From positions 124,001 through 188,000 of the forward strand of contig CAMTUU010000001.1 in NCBI GenBank assembly GCA_947085045.1: DNA of 64,000 nucleotides, read 5' to 3'. This DNA comes from Pseudolysinimonas_A sp947085045 (lineage in GTDB: Bacteria > Actinomycetota > Actinomycetes > Actinomycetales > Microbacteriaceae). A model generated the notes under the pieces. The model did not search any database and was not told the DNA's origin. It saw only the letters and a list, made by a program, of their open reading frames with translations. Made by a program: the position numbers and the translations under genes. Position 1 is the first letter of the stretch; each line of letters begins with the position of its first letter. Of this stretch, positions 16,741 through 25,286 are shown piece after piece.

Positions 16741-17514
16741 ATGCTCGCCACCCTCCCCACCGCCGTCGATGGGATCATCCCGTTCCTCGACCCTGCGGCC
16801 ATCCTCGAGGCCGCCGGACCGTGGGCGCTCCTCGTCGTGTGCCTCATCGTGTTCGCCGAGACCGCGCTGCTGGTCGGCTTCATCCTCCCGGGCGACACGC
16901 TCCTCATCCTCACCGGCGTCTTCGTCAACCTCGGCACCATGCTCGCCGACCCGATCGGCATCCAGATCCCGATCTGGTGGGTGTGCCTCGCGATCGCCTT
17001 CGCCGCCTTCGCCGGCGGCGAGGTCGGCTACCTCATCGGCCACAAGGCGGGCCCGGCGATCTTCGAGCGCCGCGAAAGCGGACTGTTCTCGAAGGAGAAC
17101 GTCGTGCGCACCAACAAGTTCTTCGACCGCTTCGGTCCGGCCGCGGTCATCGTCGCCCGCTTCGTGCCGGTGGTGCGCACGTTCACCCCGATCGCGGCGG
17201 GCGTCGGACACATGAACTACCGCAAGTACTCGCTGTTCAACGCGATCGGGGCGCTCATCTGGGGGGCCGGGCTCACCTTCGCCGGTTTCCTCGTGGCGTT
17301 CATCGAACCGCTCAAGGACTTCATCGTCGAATACATCGACCTCATCCTGATCTTCGCGGTGCTCTGCGCGATCGTGCCGACCGGGTTCCACTACATCCGC
17401 TCGGCGCTCAAGGCACGCAAGGCCCGGCGCCTGGGGCTCGACACTCCGCTGAGCGACTCCGAGGCGATCCCCGACCTGTTCGAGGAGGGCCAGTCGGGCA
17501 CGCCGAAGGCCTAG
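16741..17514 (+). CDS. DedA-family membrane protein
   Basis: The 257-residue protein has the DedA/SNARE-associated fold: a re-entrant VFAETALLVGFILPGD near residues 38-53, GGEVGYLIGHKAG, and ARFVPVVRTFTPIAAG at about 138-153 with the conserved Arg and Pro. DedA proteins act as proton-dependent lipid flippases, including undecaprenyl-phosphate recycling, and support envelope integrity. Start ATG follows TGGAG. A TACGCT at 16686-16691 may be the -10. The last 4 nt overlap the convergent mntH gene. Confidence 0.9.
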   Translation: MLATLPTAVDGIIPFLDPAAILEAAGPWALLVVCLIVFAETALLVGFILPGDTLLILTGVFVNLGTMLADPIGIQIPIWWVCLAIAFAAFAGGEVGYLIGHKAGPAIFERRESGLFSKENVVRTNKFFDRFGPAAVIVARFVPVVRTFTPIAAGVGHMNYRKYSLFNAIGALIWGAGLTFAGFLVAFIEPLKDFIVEYIDLILIFAVLCAIVPTGFHYIRSALKARKARRLGLDTPLSDSEAIPDLFEEGQSGTPKA

Positions 17515-18749
17515 GCCCCCGACGCGATCAGCACCAGCAGGGTGATGTTGAGCGCGATCAGCAGCAGGGCGGCCAGCGCGGCGAGCACGGTCGTCCACCA
17601 CCGGTTGACGGATTCGCCCAGCAGCTCGCGCCGCATCGTGAGTCGCACGAGCGGCACGAGCGCGAACGGGATGCCGAACGACAGGACGACCTGACTCAGC
17701 ACCAGCGCGAGCGTCGGATCGACCCCGATCACGAGGATCACGAGGGCCGGGATCAGGGTGACGATGCGCCGCACGACGAGCGGGATGTGCACGTGCAGCA
17801 GCCCGCGCATGATCTCCGCGCCCGCGTAGGCGCCGACGGACGTCGAGGCGAGCCCCGACGCGAGCAGTCCGACCGCGAACAGCGTGGCCACGATGGGACC
17901 GAGGGCGGTGCCGATCGCGGCGTGCGCGCCTTCGAGCGTCTCGGTGCCCGCCACCCCCTCCAGGGTCGCGGCCGCGAGCAGCAGCATGACGACGTTCACC
18001 GTGCCGGCGATGACCAACGCGACGGTCACATCGATCCGCGTCGCCCGCAACACACGCTGCCGCCCGGGACCCTCGGGCACCAGACCGAATCGGTCGCGGG
18101 TGAGCGCGGAGTGCGCGTAGATCGCGTGCGGCATCACCGTCGCACCGAGGATGGAGGCCGCGAGCAGCACCGAGCCGGCATCCTCGAACCGCGGCACGAC
18201 GCCGGCGAGCGCCTGGCCGCCGTCGACCGGGGCGAACAGGATGCCGGCGCAGAATCCGACGGCGATGATGACGACGAGTCCGGTGATGACGCGCTCGAAG
18301 GGCTTCGACCCGTATCTGCTGTGCAGCAGCAGGAGCAGCATCGAGACGACCCCGGTGATGACCCCACCGATGGCCAGCGGCAGGCCGAACAGCAGCGAGA
18401 GCGCGATCGCGCCGCCGAGCACCTCGGCGATGTCGGTCGCCATCGCCACCAGCTCCGCCTGCATCCAGTAGGCGTAGCGCGCGGCCCGGGATCGGAACCG
18501 CCGGCCGAGCAGACCGGGCAGGCTCTCCCCGGTCGCGAGACCCAGTTTGGCCGACAGGTACTGGATGAGCCACGCCATCGCGTTGGCAAGCACCACGACC
18601 CAGACCAGCAGGTAGCCGTATTGGGCGCCCGCGCTCATGTTGCTCGCGACGTTGCCCGGGTCGATGTAGGCGACGCCGGCGACCATCGCGGGTCCGAGAA
18701 GCGACAGCAACGCGGAGGTGCGGGCGGGCGGGCGGGTCGTCGTCGACAC
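17511..18749 (-). CDS. mntH: Nramp-family Mn2+/divalent metal importer
   Basis: The 412-residue protein has the two unwound-helix metal motifs of Nramp: DPGN in TM1 (YIDPGNVASN) and MPH in TM6 (VMPHAIYAHSA). About 11 hydrophobic segments are visible. The chosen GTG start at 18749 gives a short polar N-terminus; an in-frame TTG at 18758 is the alternative. Proton-coupled Mn2+ uptake is the family role. It is downstream of a DtxR-type repressor and an efflux protein on the same strand, with two operator-like boxes immediately upstream, so expression is probably shut off by Mn2+. Confidence 0.92.
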   Translation of the reverse strand: MSTTTRPPARTSALLSLLGPAMVAGVAYIDPGNVASNMSAGAQYGYLLVWVVVLANAMAWLIQYLSAKLGLATGESLPGLLGRRFRSRAARYAYWMQAELVAMATDIAEVLGGAIALSLLFGLPLAIGGVITGVVSMLLLLLHSRYGSKPFERVITGLVVIIAVGFCAGILFAPVDGGQALAGVVPRFEDAGSVLLAASILGATVMPHAIYAHSALTRDRFGLVPEGPGRQRVLRATRIDVTVALVIAGTVNVVMLLLAAATLEGVAGTETLEGAHAAIGTALGPIVATLFAVGLLASGLASTSVGAYAGAEIMRGLLHVHIPLVVRRIVTLIPALVILVIGVDPTLALVLSQVVLSFGIPFALVPLVRLTMRRELLGESVNRWWTTVLAALAALLLIALNITLLVLIASGA

Positions 18750-18760
18750 GGATCTCAATC

Positions 18761-18793
18761 TTTCGGTCGGCCGAAGATTTCGGCCACCCGAAA
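18761..18793. promoter_or_regulatory. Two tandem DtxR/MntR-type boxes in front of mntH
   Basis: Box 1 (18761-18776) is TTTCGG-TCGG-CCGAAG; box 2 (18778-18793) is TTTCGG-CCAC-CCGAAA. Both are 6-4-6 inverted repeats, spaced 17 bp start to start, between the regulator gene and the importer. Two DtxR-family dimers on neighbouring boxes would block the mntH promoter. Confidence 0.6.
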
Positions 18794-18804
18794 ACGGTAG
18801 CAGC

Positions 18805-19410
18805 TCAGTCGACCGGCTGCACCCAGATCTCGCCGACGACGTCGGTCGGCACGTCGGCGCGCGCGATCACCGAGCCGACGCCGACCCCCGCGACCTGCAG
18901 CGCGCGCAGCACCCCGGCATCCCGATCACTGATCCGTACCACCCGCGCTCGGCCGTCCCCGATCAGCGACGAGGCGAGCACGCCCTGGGTGGGAGCGACC
19001 GACAGATCGGCGGCCGGGATCGGGTCGCCATGGGGGTCATGAGACGGGTGACCGAGCCGCGCGTCGATCGACGCCAGCATTCGGTCGCTCAGGACGTGCT
19101 CGAGCTCCTCAGCCTCGTCGTGCACCTCGTCCCAGCCGTAGCCGAACTCCTCGACCAGCCAGGTCTCGATGAGACGATGCCGCCGCACCATCCGCAGCGC
19201 CTCCGCCCGTCCGGCGGGCGAGAGCACGATCGACCCGTACCGCTCGTGCCGCAGCAGACCCTGATCGGTGAGCTTGCGCACCATCTCGGTGACCGACGAG
19301 GGCGCCAGCCCCAGCCGCGCCGCGAGCTGCGACGAGGTGATCGGCTCCGGCTGCCATTCGGTGTGGCCGTAGACGACTTTCAGGTAGTTCTCCGCGACCG
19401 TGGAGAGCAC
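18805..19410 (-). CDS. mntR: DtxR/MntR-family metal-dependent repressor
   Basis: The 201-residue protein has a winged helix at the N-terminus (residues 1-60: VAENYLKVVYG, then ITSSQLAARLGLAPSSVTEMVRKL). The metal-binding dimerisation domain has the usual E/H residues (RRHRLIETWLVEEFGYGW, HDEAEELEHVLSD). A C-terminal SH3/FeoA-like domain ends the protein. The start is GTG, 10 nt after the stop of the CDF gene. Its place between a CDF effluxer and an Nramp importer indicates Mn homeostasis rather than iron, which is why mntR is preferred over ideR. Confidence 0.85.
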   Translation of the reverse strand: MLSTVAENYLKVVYGHTEWQPEPITSSQLAARLGLAPSSVTEMVRKLTDQGLLRHERYGSIVLSPAGRAEALRMVRRHRLIETWLVEEFGYGWDEVHDEAEELEHVLSDRMLASIDARLGHPSHDPHGDPIPAADLSVAPTQGVLASSLIGDGRARVVRISDRDAGVLRALQVAGVGVGSVIARADVPTDVVGEIWVQPVD

Positions 19411-19420
19411 TGCCGGGGCA

Positions 19421-20338
19421 TCAGCGATGGGTGGGCTCCTCGGCGTGACCGGCCGGCTCGATCTGGAACGTCGAGTGCTCGACGTCGAAGTGCTCCTCCA
19501 GGCACGCCTGCAGCCGCACCAGCAGCTCTCCGGAGCGGCCCTCCGCGATCAGGGCGGGGTCGACCTGCACGTGCGCCGAGAACACCGGGGACCCGGTCGT
19601 GATCGACCAGACGTGCACGTCGTGCACCGCGACGACGCCCTCCTCCTCGGCGAGGTGGGAGCGGATGAGCGCGATGTCGGTGTCGCGCGGAACCGAGAGG
19701 ATCAGCACCCGCACGACGTCGCGCAACAGCACCGCCGCACGCGGCACGATGAGGCCCGCGATGACGAGCGACGCGATCGCGTCGGCCTGGGTGAAGCCGG
19801 TGAGCAGCAGCACGATCGCCGCGACGATCGCCGCAACCGAGCCGAGCGTGTCACCGACGACCTCGAGCAGTGCACCCCGGAGGTTGAGCGAGTTGCGGTC
19901 GCCGCCGCGCAGCACGAGGAACGCCGCGATGTTCGCGAGCAGCCCGACGATCGCGACGATGAGCATCGGCAGCGCGATCGGCTCGGCGACGCCCTCCGGG
20001 TTGAGCAGACGACGGATGCCCTCGATCGCGACGAGGGTGGCGACGACGCTCAGCAGCAGGCCGTTGACCGCCGCGCCGAGCACCTCGATGCGGCGGAAAC
20101 CGAAGGTGTGCCGTTCCGTCGCCGGACGCATCGCCAGGATGCTCGCGACGAGCGCCACGAGCAGCCCGATCGCGTCGCTCGACATGTGCGCCGAGTCGGC
20201 GAGCAGGGCGAGCGAACCCGACACCATGGCGCCGATGATCTGGAAGACGAGGAACGTCGTGATGATCGCGAACGCGATCGCGATGCGGTTCCGCGGAGAG
20301 GAGGTGGGAGCGTGATCGTGGGCCATGGCATCCATCAT
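19421..20338 (-). CDS. Cation diffusion facilitator (CDF) metal efflux protein
   Basis: The start chosen is the ATG at 20338 behind GAGGA, giving 305 residues; longer in-frame starts exist up to 20383. Six TM helices are followed by a cytosolic ferredoxin-like domain (VHDVHVWSITTGSPVFSAHV). TM2 has HMSSD (HxxxD), while the TM5 site reads EVVGD, so the usual His is Glu. Zn2+-specific CDFs normally have HxxxD at TM5, so a different or broader metal range is possible. Its linkage to mntR and mntH suggests Mn2+ export, but this is inference. The His-containing N-terminal MAHDHAP is short. Confidence 0.85.
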   Translation of the reverse strand: MMDAMAHDHAPTSSPRNRIAIAFAIITTFLVFQIIGAMVSGSLALLADSAHMSSDAIGLLVALVASILAMRPATERHTFGFRRIEVLGAAVNGLLLSVVATLVAIEGIRRLLNPEGVAEPIALPMLIVAIVGLLANIAAFLVLRGGDRNSLNLRGALLEVVGDTLGSVAAIVAAIVLLLTGFTQADAIASLVIAGLIVPRAAVLLRDVVRVLILSVPRDTDIALIRSHLAEEEGVVAVHDVHVWSITTGSPVFSAHVQVDPALIAEGRSGELLVRLQACLEEHFDVEHSTFQIEPAGHAEEPTHR

Positions 20339-20386
20339 CGTCCTCGCGGAGCCCGGCGTGGTGCTGTCGGGAATCATTCGCAACGA

Positions 20387-20965
20387 TCAGCCGTGACGGC
20401 GGCGCAACTCGCCGACCAGGGCGGCGAACGCGCGGGCGCGGTGGCTGTCGGCATCCTTCTCGGCGGGTTTCAGTTCGGCGGCGCTGCGGGTGCCGCCCTC
20501 AGGACGGAAGATCGGGTCGTAGCCGAACCCGCCGACGCCCGCGGGCGCCTCCAGCACGCGACCCGGCCACTCCCCGCGCACCACGAATTCGCCGTCGGCG
20601 TCGACGAGGGCCGCCGCGCAGACGAATCGCGCGGAGCGGTCGCTCACGCCCTCGAGATTCGCGAGCAACAGCCGGAGGTTGTCGCCGTCGTCCCGGCTTC
20701 CGGCATAGCGTGCCGACCGGATGCCGGGGGCGCCACCGAGGGCGTCCACGGCGATCCCGGAGTCGTCGGCGAGCGCCGGCAGACCCGTGTGCGCGAAGGC
20801 CGCGCGCGCCTTGATCAGCGCATTGCCCTCGAAGGTGCCGGCATCCTCGACTGCATCGGGCCCGTCGTACGTGACGAGCTCGTGCCCGCCAAGACGGTCA
20901 CCGAGGATACGGCGCAGCTCCTCGACCTTGTGGGAGTTGTGCGTCGCGAGCACGAACCGCGTCAC
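20387..20965 (-). CDS. rdgB: RdgB/HAM1 non-canonical purine NTP pyrophosphatase
   Basis: The 192-residue enzyme hydrolyses dITP, XTP and ITP to monophosphates, keeping deaminated purines out of nucleic acid. Motifs visible are ATHNSHKVEE at the N-terminus, LADDSGIAVDALGG (catalytic Asp) and GFGYDPIF. The GTG start overlaps the rph stop as GTGA, so translation is coupled. The murI-rph-rdgB order is common in actinobacteria. Confidence 0.95.
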   Translation of the reverse strand: MTRFVLATHNSHKVEELRRILGDRLGGHELVTYDGPDAVEDAGTFEGNALIKARAAFAHTGLPALADDSGIAVDALGGAPGIRSARYAGSRDDGDNLRLLLANLEGVSDRSARFVCAAALVDADGEFVVRGEWPGRVLEAPAGVGGFGYDPIFRPEGGTRSAAELKPAEKDADSHRARAFAALVGELRRRHG

Positions 20966-21690
20966 GACTGCAAGACCGCCTGCTGGATGCGAGCGAGCTC
21001 GGCGTTGCCCGTCGCGGCGAGGGCGAGCAGCGCGTCGAGTTCGGCCTTGTCGAAGGGAGCACCCTCGGCGGTGCCCTGCACCTCGATGAACAGTCCCGAG
21101 CCGGTCATCACGACGTTCATGTCGGTCTCGGCGCGCACGTCCTCGGTGTACTGCAGGTCGAGCATCGGGATGCCGTCGATGATGCCGACGCTGACCGCCG
21201 AGACCGACCCGTTGAGCGCCTTCGCGTTCTTGCCGATGAAGCCTTTCGCGCGGCCCCACTCGACGGCGTCGTGCAACGCGACGTAGGCCCCGGTGATCGC
21301 CGCGGTGCGGGTGCCGCCGTCGGCCTGCAGCACGTCGCAGTCGATCACGATCGTGTTCTCGCCGAGCGCCTTCATGTCGATGACCGGACGCAGGCCGCGG
21401 CCGATAAGGCGCGAGATCTCGTGCGTGCGCCCGCCGATCCTGCCCTTCACCGACTCGCGGTCGTTGCGGTCGTTCGTGGCGCGCGGCAGCATCGCGTACT
21501 CCGCGGTGACCCAGCCCTTGCCTTTGCCGGTGAGCCAGCGCGGCACCCCGTTGGTGAACGACGCCGTGCACAGCACCTTGGTGTCGCCGAACGAGATGAG
21601 CGCGCTGCCTTCGGCCTGCGAACTCCAGCCGCGCTCGATCGTGATCGGACGCAACTGGTCGGGGGTGCGGCCGTCGGCGCGAATGGTCAT
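20962..21690 (-). CDS. rph: Ribonuclease PH
   Basis: The 242-residue phosphorolytic exoribonuclease trims 3' ends of tRNA precursors. Recognisable features are the N-terminal RADGRTPDQLRPI, the phosphate-site GRGLRPVIDM and the C-terminal DMNVVMTGSGLFIEVQGTAE. Length is as usual for the family. It starts 7 nt after murI and overlaps rdgB by 4 nt. Confidence 0.96.
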   Translation of the reverse strand: MTIRADGRTPDQLRPITIERGWSSQAEGSALISFGDTKVLCTASFTNGVPRWLTGKGKGWVTAEYAMLPRATNDRNDRESVKGRIGGRTHEISRLIGRGLRPVIDMKALGENTIVIDCDVLQADGGTRTAAITGAYVALHDAVEWGRAKGFIGKNAKALNGSVSAVSVGIIDGIPMLDLQYTEDVRAETDMNVVMTGSGLFIEVQGTAEGAPFDKAELDALLALAATGNAELARIQQAVLQS

Positions 21691-21697
21691 TCGTTTC

Positions 21698-22531
<834 letters not shown>

Positions 22532-22537
22532 CCTGTC

Positions 22538-22543
22538 AGGTTA
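22538..22543 (-). promoter_or_regulatory. TAACCT -10 element of murI
   Basis: TAACCT on the minus strand ends 6 nt before the murI ATG, matching the leaderless-type spacing. Confidence 0.45.
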
Positions 22544-22553
22544 GTCGCGCGGA

Positions 22554-22559
22554 TAGGCT
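22554..22559 (+). promoter_or_regulatory. TAGGCT -10 element of pncB
   Basis: TAGGCT ends 6 nt before the pncB ATG. It lies back to back with the murI promoter. Confidence 0.45.
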
Positions 22560-22565
22560 CGCAAG

Positions 22566-23858
22566 ATGACGAGCGCGCTCCTGACCGACCGCTACGAGCT
22601 GACGATGATCGACGCGGCGCTGCGCGACGGCACGGCCGGTCGCCGGTGCGTGTTCGAGCTCTTCACCCGGCGCCTCTCGGCGGGGCGGCGGTTCGGGGTC
22701 GTCGCCGGCACCGGGCGGCTGCTCGAGGCCCTCGCCGACTTCCGGTTCGGCGACAACGAACTCGCCTGGCTGCGCGCCCACGACGTCGTATCGTCGGCGA
22801 CGCTCGACTGGCTCGCCGACTATCGCTTCTCGGGAACCATCTCCGGCTACCGCGAAGGCGAGGTCTACTTCCCCGGATCGCCGCTGCTCGTCGTCGAGGC
22901 AGCCTTCGCGGAGGGGGTCATCCTCGAGACACTCGCGCTCAGCATCCTCAACTACGACTCGGCGGTCGCGTCGGCCGCCGCCCGCATGGTGGCCGCCGCC
23001 GACGGGCGCCCGCTCGCCGAGATGGGCTCGCGCCGCACCGGGGAGCACTCCGCCGTCGCCGCCGCCCGTGCCGCCTACATCGCCGGCTTCACGGCGACGT
23101 CGAACCTCGAAGCCGGCCGCACCTGGGGCGTGCCGACGATGGGCACCGCCGCGCACGCCTTCACGCTGCTGCACGACTCCGAGGAGGAGGCGTTCCGCGC
23201 CCAGGTCGACGCGATGGGCACCGGCACGACGCTGCTCGTCGACACCTACGACATCACCGCCGGCATCGACACCGCCGTCCGGGTCGCCGGCCCGTCGCTC
23301 GGAGCGATCCGCATCGACTCGGGCGACCTCGGCCCCGTCGTGTCGGCGGCGCGCGCACAGCTGGATGCCCTGGGCGCCACCTCGACCCGGATCACCGTCA
23401 CCAACGACCTCGACGAGTTCACGATCGCGACCCTGCGCGCGGCCCCCGTCGACTCCTACGGCGTCGGCACGTCCCTCGTCACCGGCTCCGGCGCCCCGGC
23501 GTCGGGCATGGTCTACAAGCTCGTCGCGTTCGAGTCGCCCTCCGGGGAGTGGATGCCGGTCGGCAAACGATCGGACGGCAAGGCGACGGTCGCCGGCCGC
23601 AAGGTCGCCGTGCGCTCGCTCGACCACGGCGTCGCCGTCGAGGAGACCGTCTACGTCGAAGAACCCGAAACCTTGCCGAAGCCGGGTCGCGGACTACTCG
23701 TCGACCTCATCGTGGACGGCGTCGTCGACCCGTCGCACCTCGGACCGGACGGCGTGGCCGCCGCCCGCGAGCACCACGCGGCCGCGATCGCCGAGCTGCC
23801 CTTCGCGGCGTTCGGTCTCTCGCGGGGCGAGCCCGTCATCCCGACGGTGTACATCTGA
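22566..23858 (+). CDS. pncB: Nicotinate phosphoribosyltransferase
   Basis: The 430-residue enzyme converts nicotinate and PRPP to nicotinate mononucleotide in the NAD salvage pathway. Visible family sequences are LLTDRYELTM at the N-terminus, EMGSRRTGEHSA at the active site, PTMGTAAHAF, and RIDSGDLG in the phosphate-binding barrel strand. Length is standard. Divergent from murI; convergent with the nuclease-fold gene downstream. Confidence 0.95.
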   Translation: MTSALLTDRYELTMIDAALRDGTAGRRCVFELFTRRLSAGRRFGVVAGTGRLLEALADFRFGDNELAWLRAHDVVSSATLDWLADYRFSGTISGYREGEVYFPGSPLLVVEAAFAEGVILETLALSILNYDSAVASAAARMVAAADGRPLAEMGSRRTGEHSAVAAARAAYIAGFTATSNLEAGRTWGVPTMGTAAHAFTLLHDSEEEAFRAQVDAMGTGTTLLVDTYDITAGIDTAVRVAGPSLGAIRIDSGDLGPVVSAARAQLDALGATSTRITVTNDLDEFTIATLRAAPVDSYGVGTSLVTGSGAPASGMVYKLVAFESPSGEWMPVGKRSDGKATVAGRKVAVRSLDHGVAVEETVYVEEPETLPKPGRGLLVDLIVDGVVDPSHLGPDGVAAAREHHAAAIAELPFAAFGLSRGEPVIPTVYI

Positions 23859-23901
23859 CCGGTCGTCGCCGCGACCCTTCATCCGCGTCAGGTGACACGG
23901 A

Positions 23902-24816
23902 TCAGGGCCACAGTCGCGCCATCTGCGACGGATGAACGCGGCGAACAGCGGCACCGCGCTCGATCAGACGGCCACGGAGACGTCCTACCAGGTCGAAGGG
24001 ATGCGCGAACAGGTCGTCCTGAGTCGCCTGCAGGAGCGACCAGCCGTCGTCGCGTGCAAGGTCGAGGCGGCGAACGTCCCGGGCGTGCTGCGAGGCCGAT
24101 CGGTGATGGGCGCCGTGGTAGTCGAACGCGACCCGCCACGGGGGCCAGGCGAGGTCGAACATCAACAGCGGCGAAACCCGGAGATTCGCAACGCCCTCGG
24201 GAAGCCCGGCGCTGAGGAACAGGACACGGGCGAGAGACTCGGGACGCGAAAGCGGCCCGACGCGCACGAGGTCGAGGGCGCGGCGGAGACGTTCCGCCCC
24301 GATGCGGCGGCCGAGACCGAGGACGCGTCGCAGGTCGTCGATCGAGCAGGCGGCCGCCCGACGGGTACCGAACGCGGGCGTCACCAAGAAGTCCCCCGCC
24401 GCGACGAGGTCCGGGACATCGAGCACGCGGCCGAGCGAAACCCAGGTGCTCGCCGGCGAGAGCACCCGCACTCCGTCGAGCGAGGTCACCTCGGTCGACC
24501 GCGGGTCGTGCTGCATCCCGCGCACTCCCCGTCCCATCGGTCGCGGTGCGGTGTGCGGCACCGACACCTCCACCCGCTCGAGGTCCGTTCCGGCTGCGAG
24601 CGGGATACCCCACAGCCGAGCGGCGGTGACCGACGTGAAGACGGCATCCGGTCGCATCTTCTGCGAGTAGGCACGGCATCTGTCGCGGATGTCGACCGGC
24701 TCGCTCAACGACCGCACCGCGTGGAACGGAGCCGCGAGCCCCGGTGATCGGAGATAGCCGCGGCCGACCCCCGACGTCAGGCCGTGACGGACCGTGAAGT
24801 GATGTCCCAGTTCCAT
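23902..24816 (-). CDS. AbiEi/DUF559-like protein with Vsr-type endonuclease fold
   Basis: The 304-residue product starts at the ATG at 24816; a GTG at 24882 would add 22 poorly conserved-looking residues. The N-terminal half has the winged-helix-like VFTSVTAARLWGIPL pattern seen in AbiEi-type antitoxin-like proteins. The C-terminal half has FDLAWPPWRVAFDYHGAHH, then DVRRLDLARDDGW, a PD-(D/E)xK arrangement of the DUF559/Vsr type. In this family the second acidic residue is usually Glu (ALEYDG); here it is Asp (AFDYHG). Such proteins are abundant in Microbacteriaceae, often in many copies. No toxin partner is next to it, and its role is unknown. Confidence 0.7.
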   Translation of the reverse strand: MELGHHFTVRHGLTSGVGRGYLRSPGLAAPFHAVRSLSEPVDIRDRCRAYSQKMRPDAVFTSVTAARLWGIPLAAGTDLERVEVSVPHTAPRPMGRGVRGMQHDPRSTEVTSLDGVRVLSPASTWVSLGRVLDVPDLVAAGDFLVTPAFGTRRAAACSIDDLRRVLGLGRRIGAERLRRALDLVRVGPLSRPESLARVLFLSAGLPEGVANLRVSPLLMFDLAWPPWRVAFDYHGAHHRSASQHARDVRRLDLARDDGWSLLQATQDDLFAHPFDLVGRLRGRLIERGAAVRRVHPSQMARLWP

Positions 24817-24945
24817 CCCGCCACGATGCCCGAGGCGAGCAGCGGCGAGGAGTCCGCCCGGTTCACCCGCGCACTGTGACACGGATGGAGGGCTGGGGTG
24901 GACCGGATGACACGGATAGGGCGAGAGGTCACCGCCCCTGAAAGT

Positions 24946-25218
24946 TCAGGCCTTCATCCGCTCGTAGATCTTCTGGCAGTCGGGACAGACCGGGAACTTC
25001 TCGGGGTCGCGGCCGGGGATCCACTTCTTGCCGCACAGCGCCCGCACCGGCTTGCCGCTCAACGCCGACTCGAGGATCTTCTCCTTCTGCACGTAGTGCG
25101 AGAAGCGCTCGTGGTCGCCGTCTTCGAGTTGGGCGTCTTCGAGCAGCTTCTCGAGCTCGCGGTCGAGGGTGTCGGTGCCACCCCCGACGGTGTCGGGTCC
25201 ACGATCGAGGTCGGCCAT
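24946..25218 (-). CDS. DUF3039 family protein
   Basis: This 90-residue protein has an acidic N-terminus (LDRELEKLLEDAQLEDGDHERFSHYV as separate helices) and a C-terminal zinc-ribbon-like segment with ALCGKKW and FPVCPDCQ. The family is widespread in actinobacteria and uncharacterised, often near NAD salvage and clp genes. TACCCT at 25225-25230 ends 6 nt before the ATG. Confidence 0.88.
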   Translation of the reverse strand: MADLDRGPDTVGGGTDTLDRELEKLLEDAQLEDGDHERFSHYVQKEKILESALSGKPVRALCGKKWIPGRDPEKFPVCPDCQKIYERMKA

Positions 25219-25224
25219 GAGACC

Positions 25225-25230
25225 AGGGTA
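25225..25230 (-). promoter_or_regulatory. TACCCT -10 element of the DUF3039 gene
   Basis: TACCCT on the minus strand ends 6 nt before the ATG at 25218. Confidence 0.4.
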
Positions 25231-25286
25231 CGGCGACTGGGTCGCCGGCGCACAGCCCAGCGGCGCGGGGTGCACCGCCCAGCGGC

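Noticed and set aside
20371..20390. ATCATT-CGC-AACGAT near the CDF start, possible metal-regulator box
   Set aside because: One mismatch in 6-bp arms and no match to the MntR boxes nearby; too weak to call.
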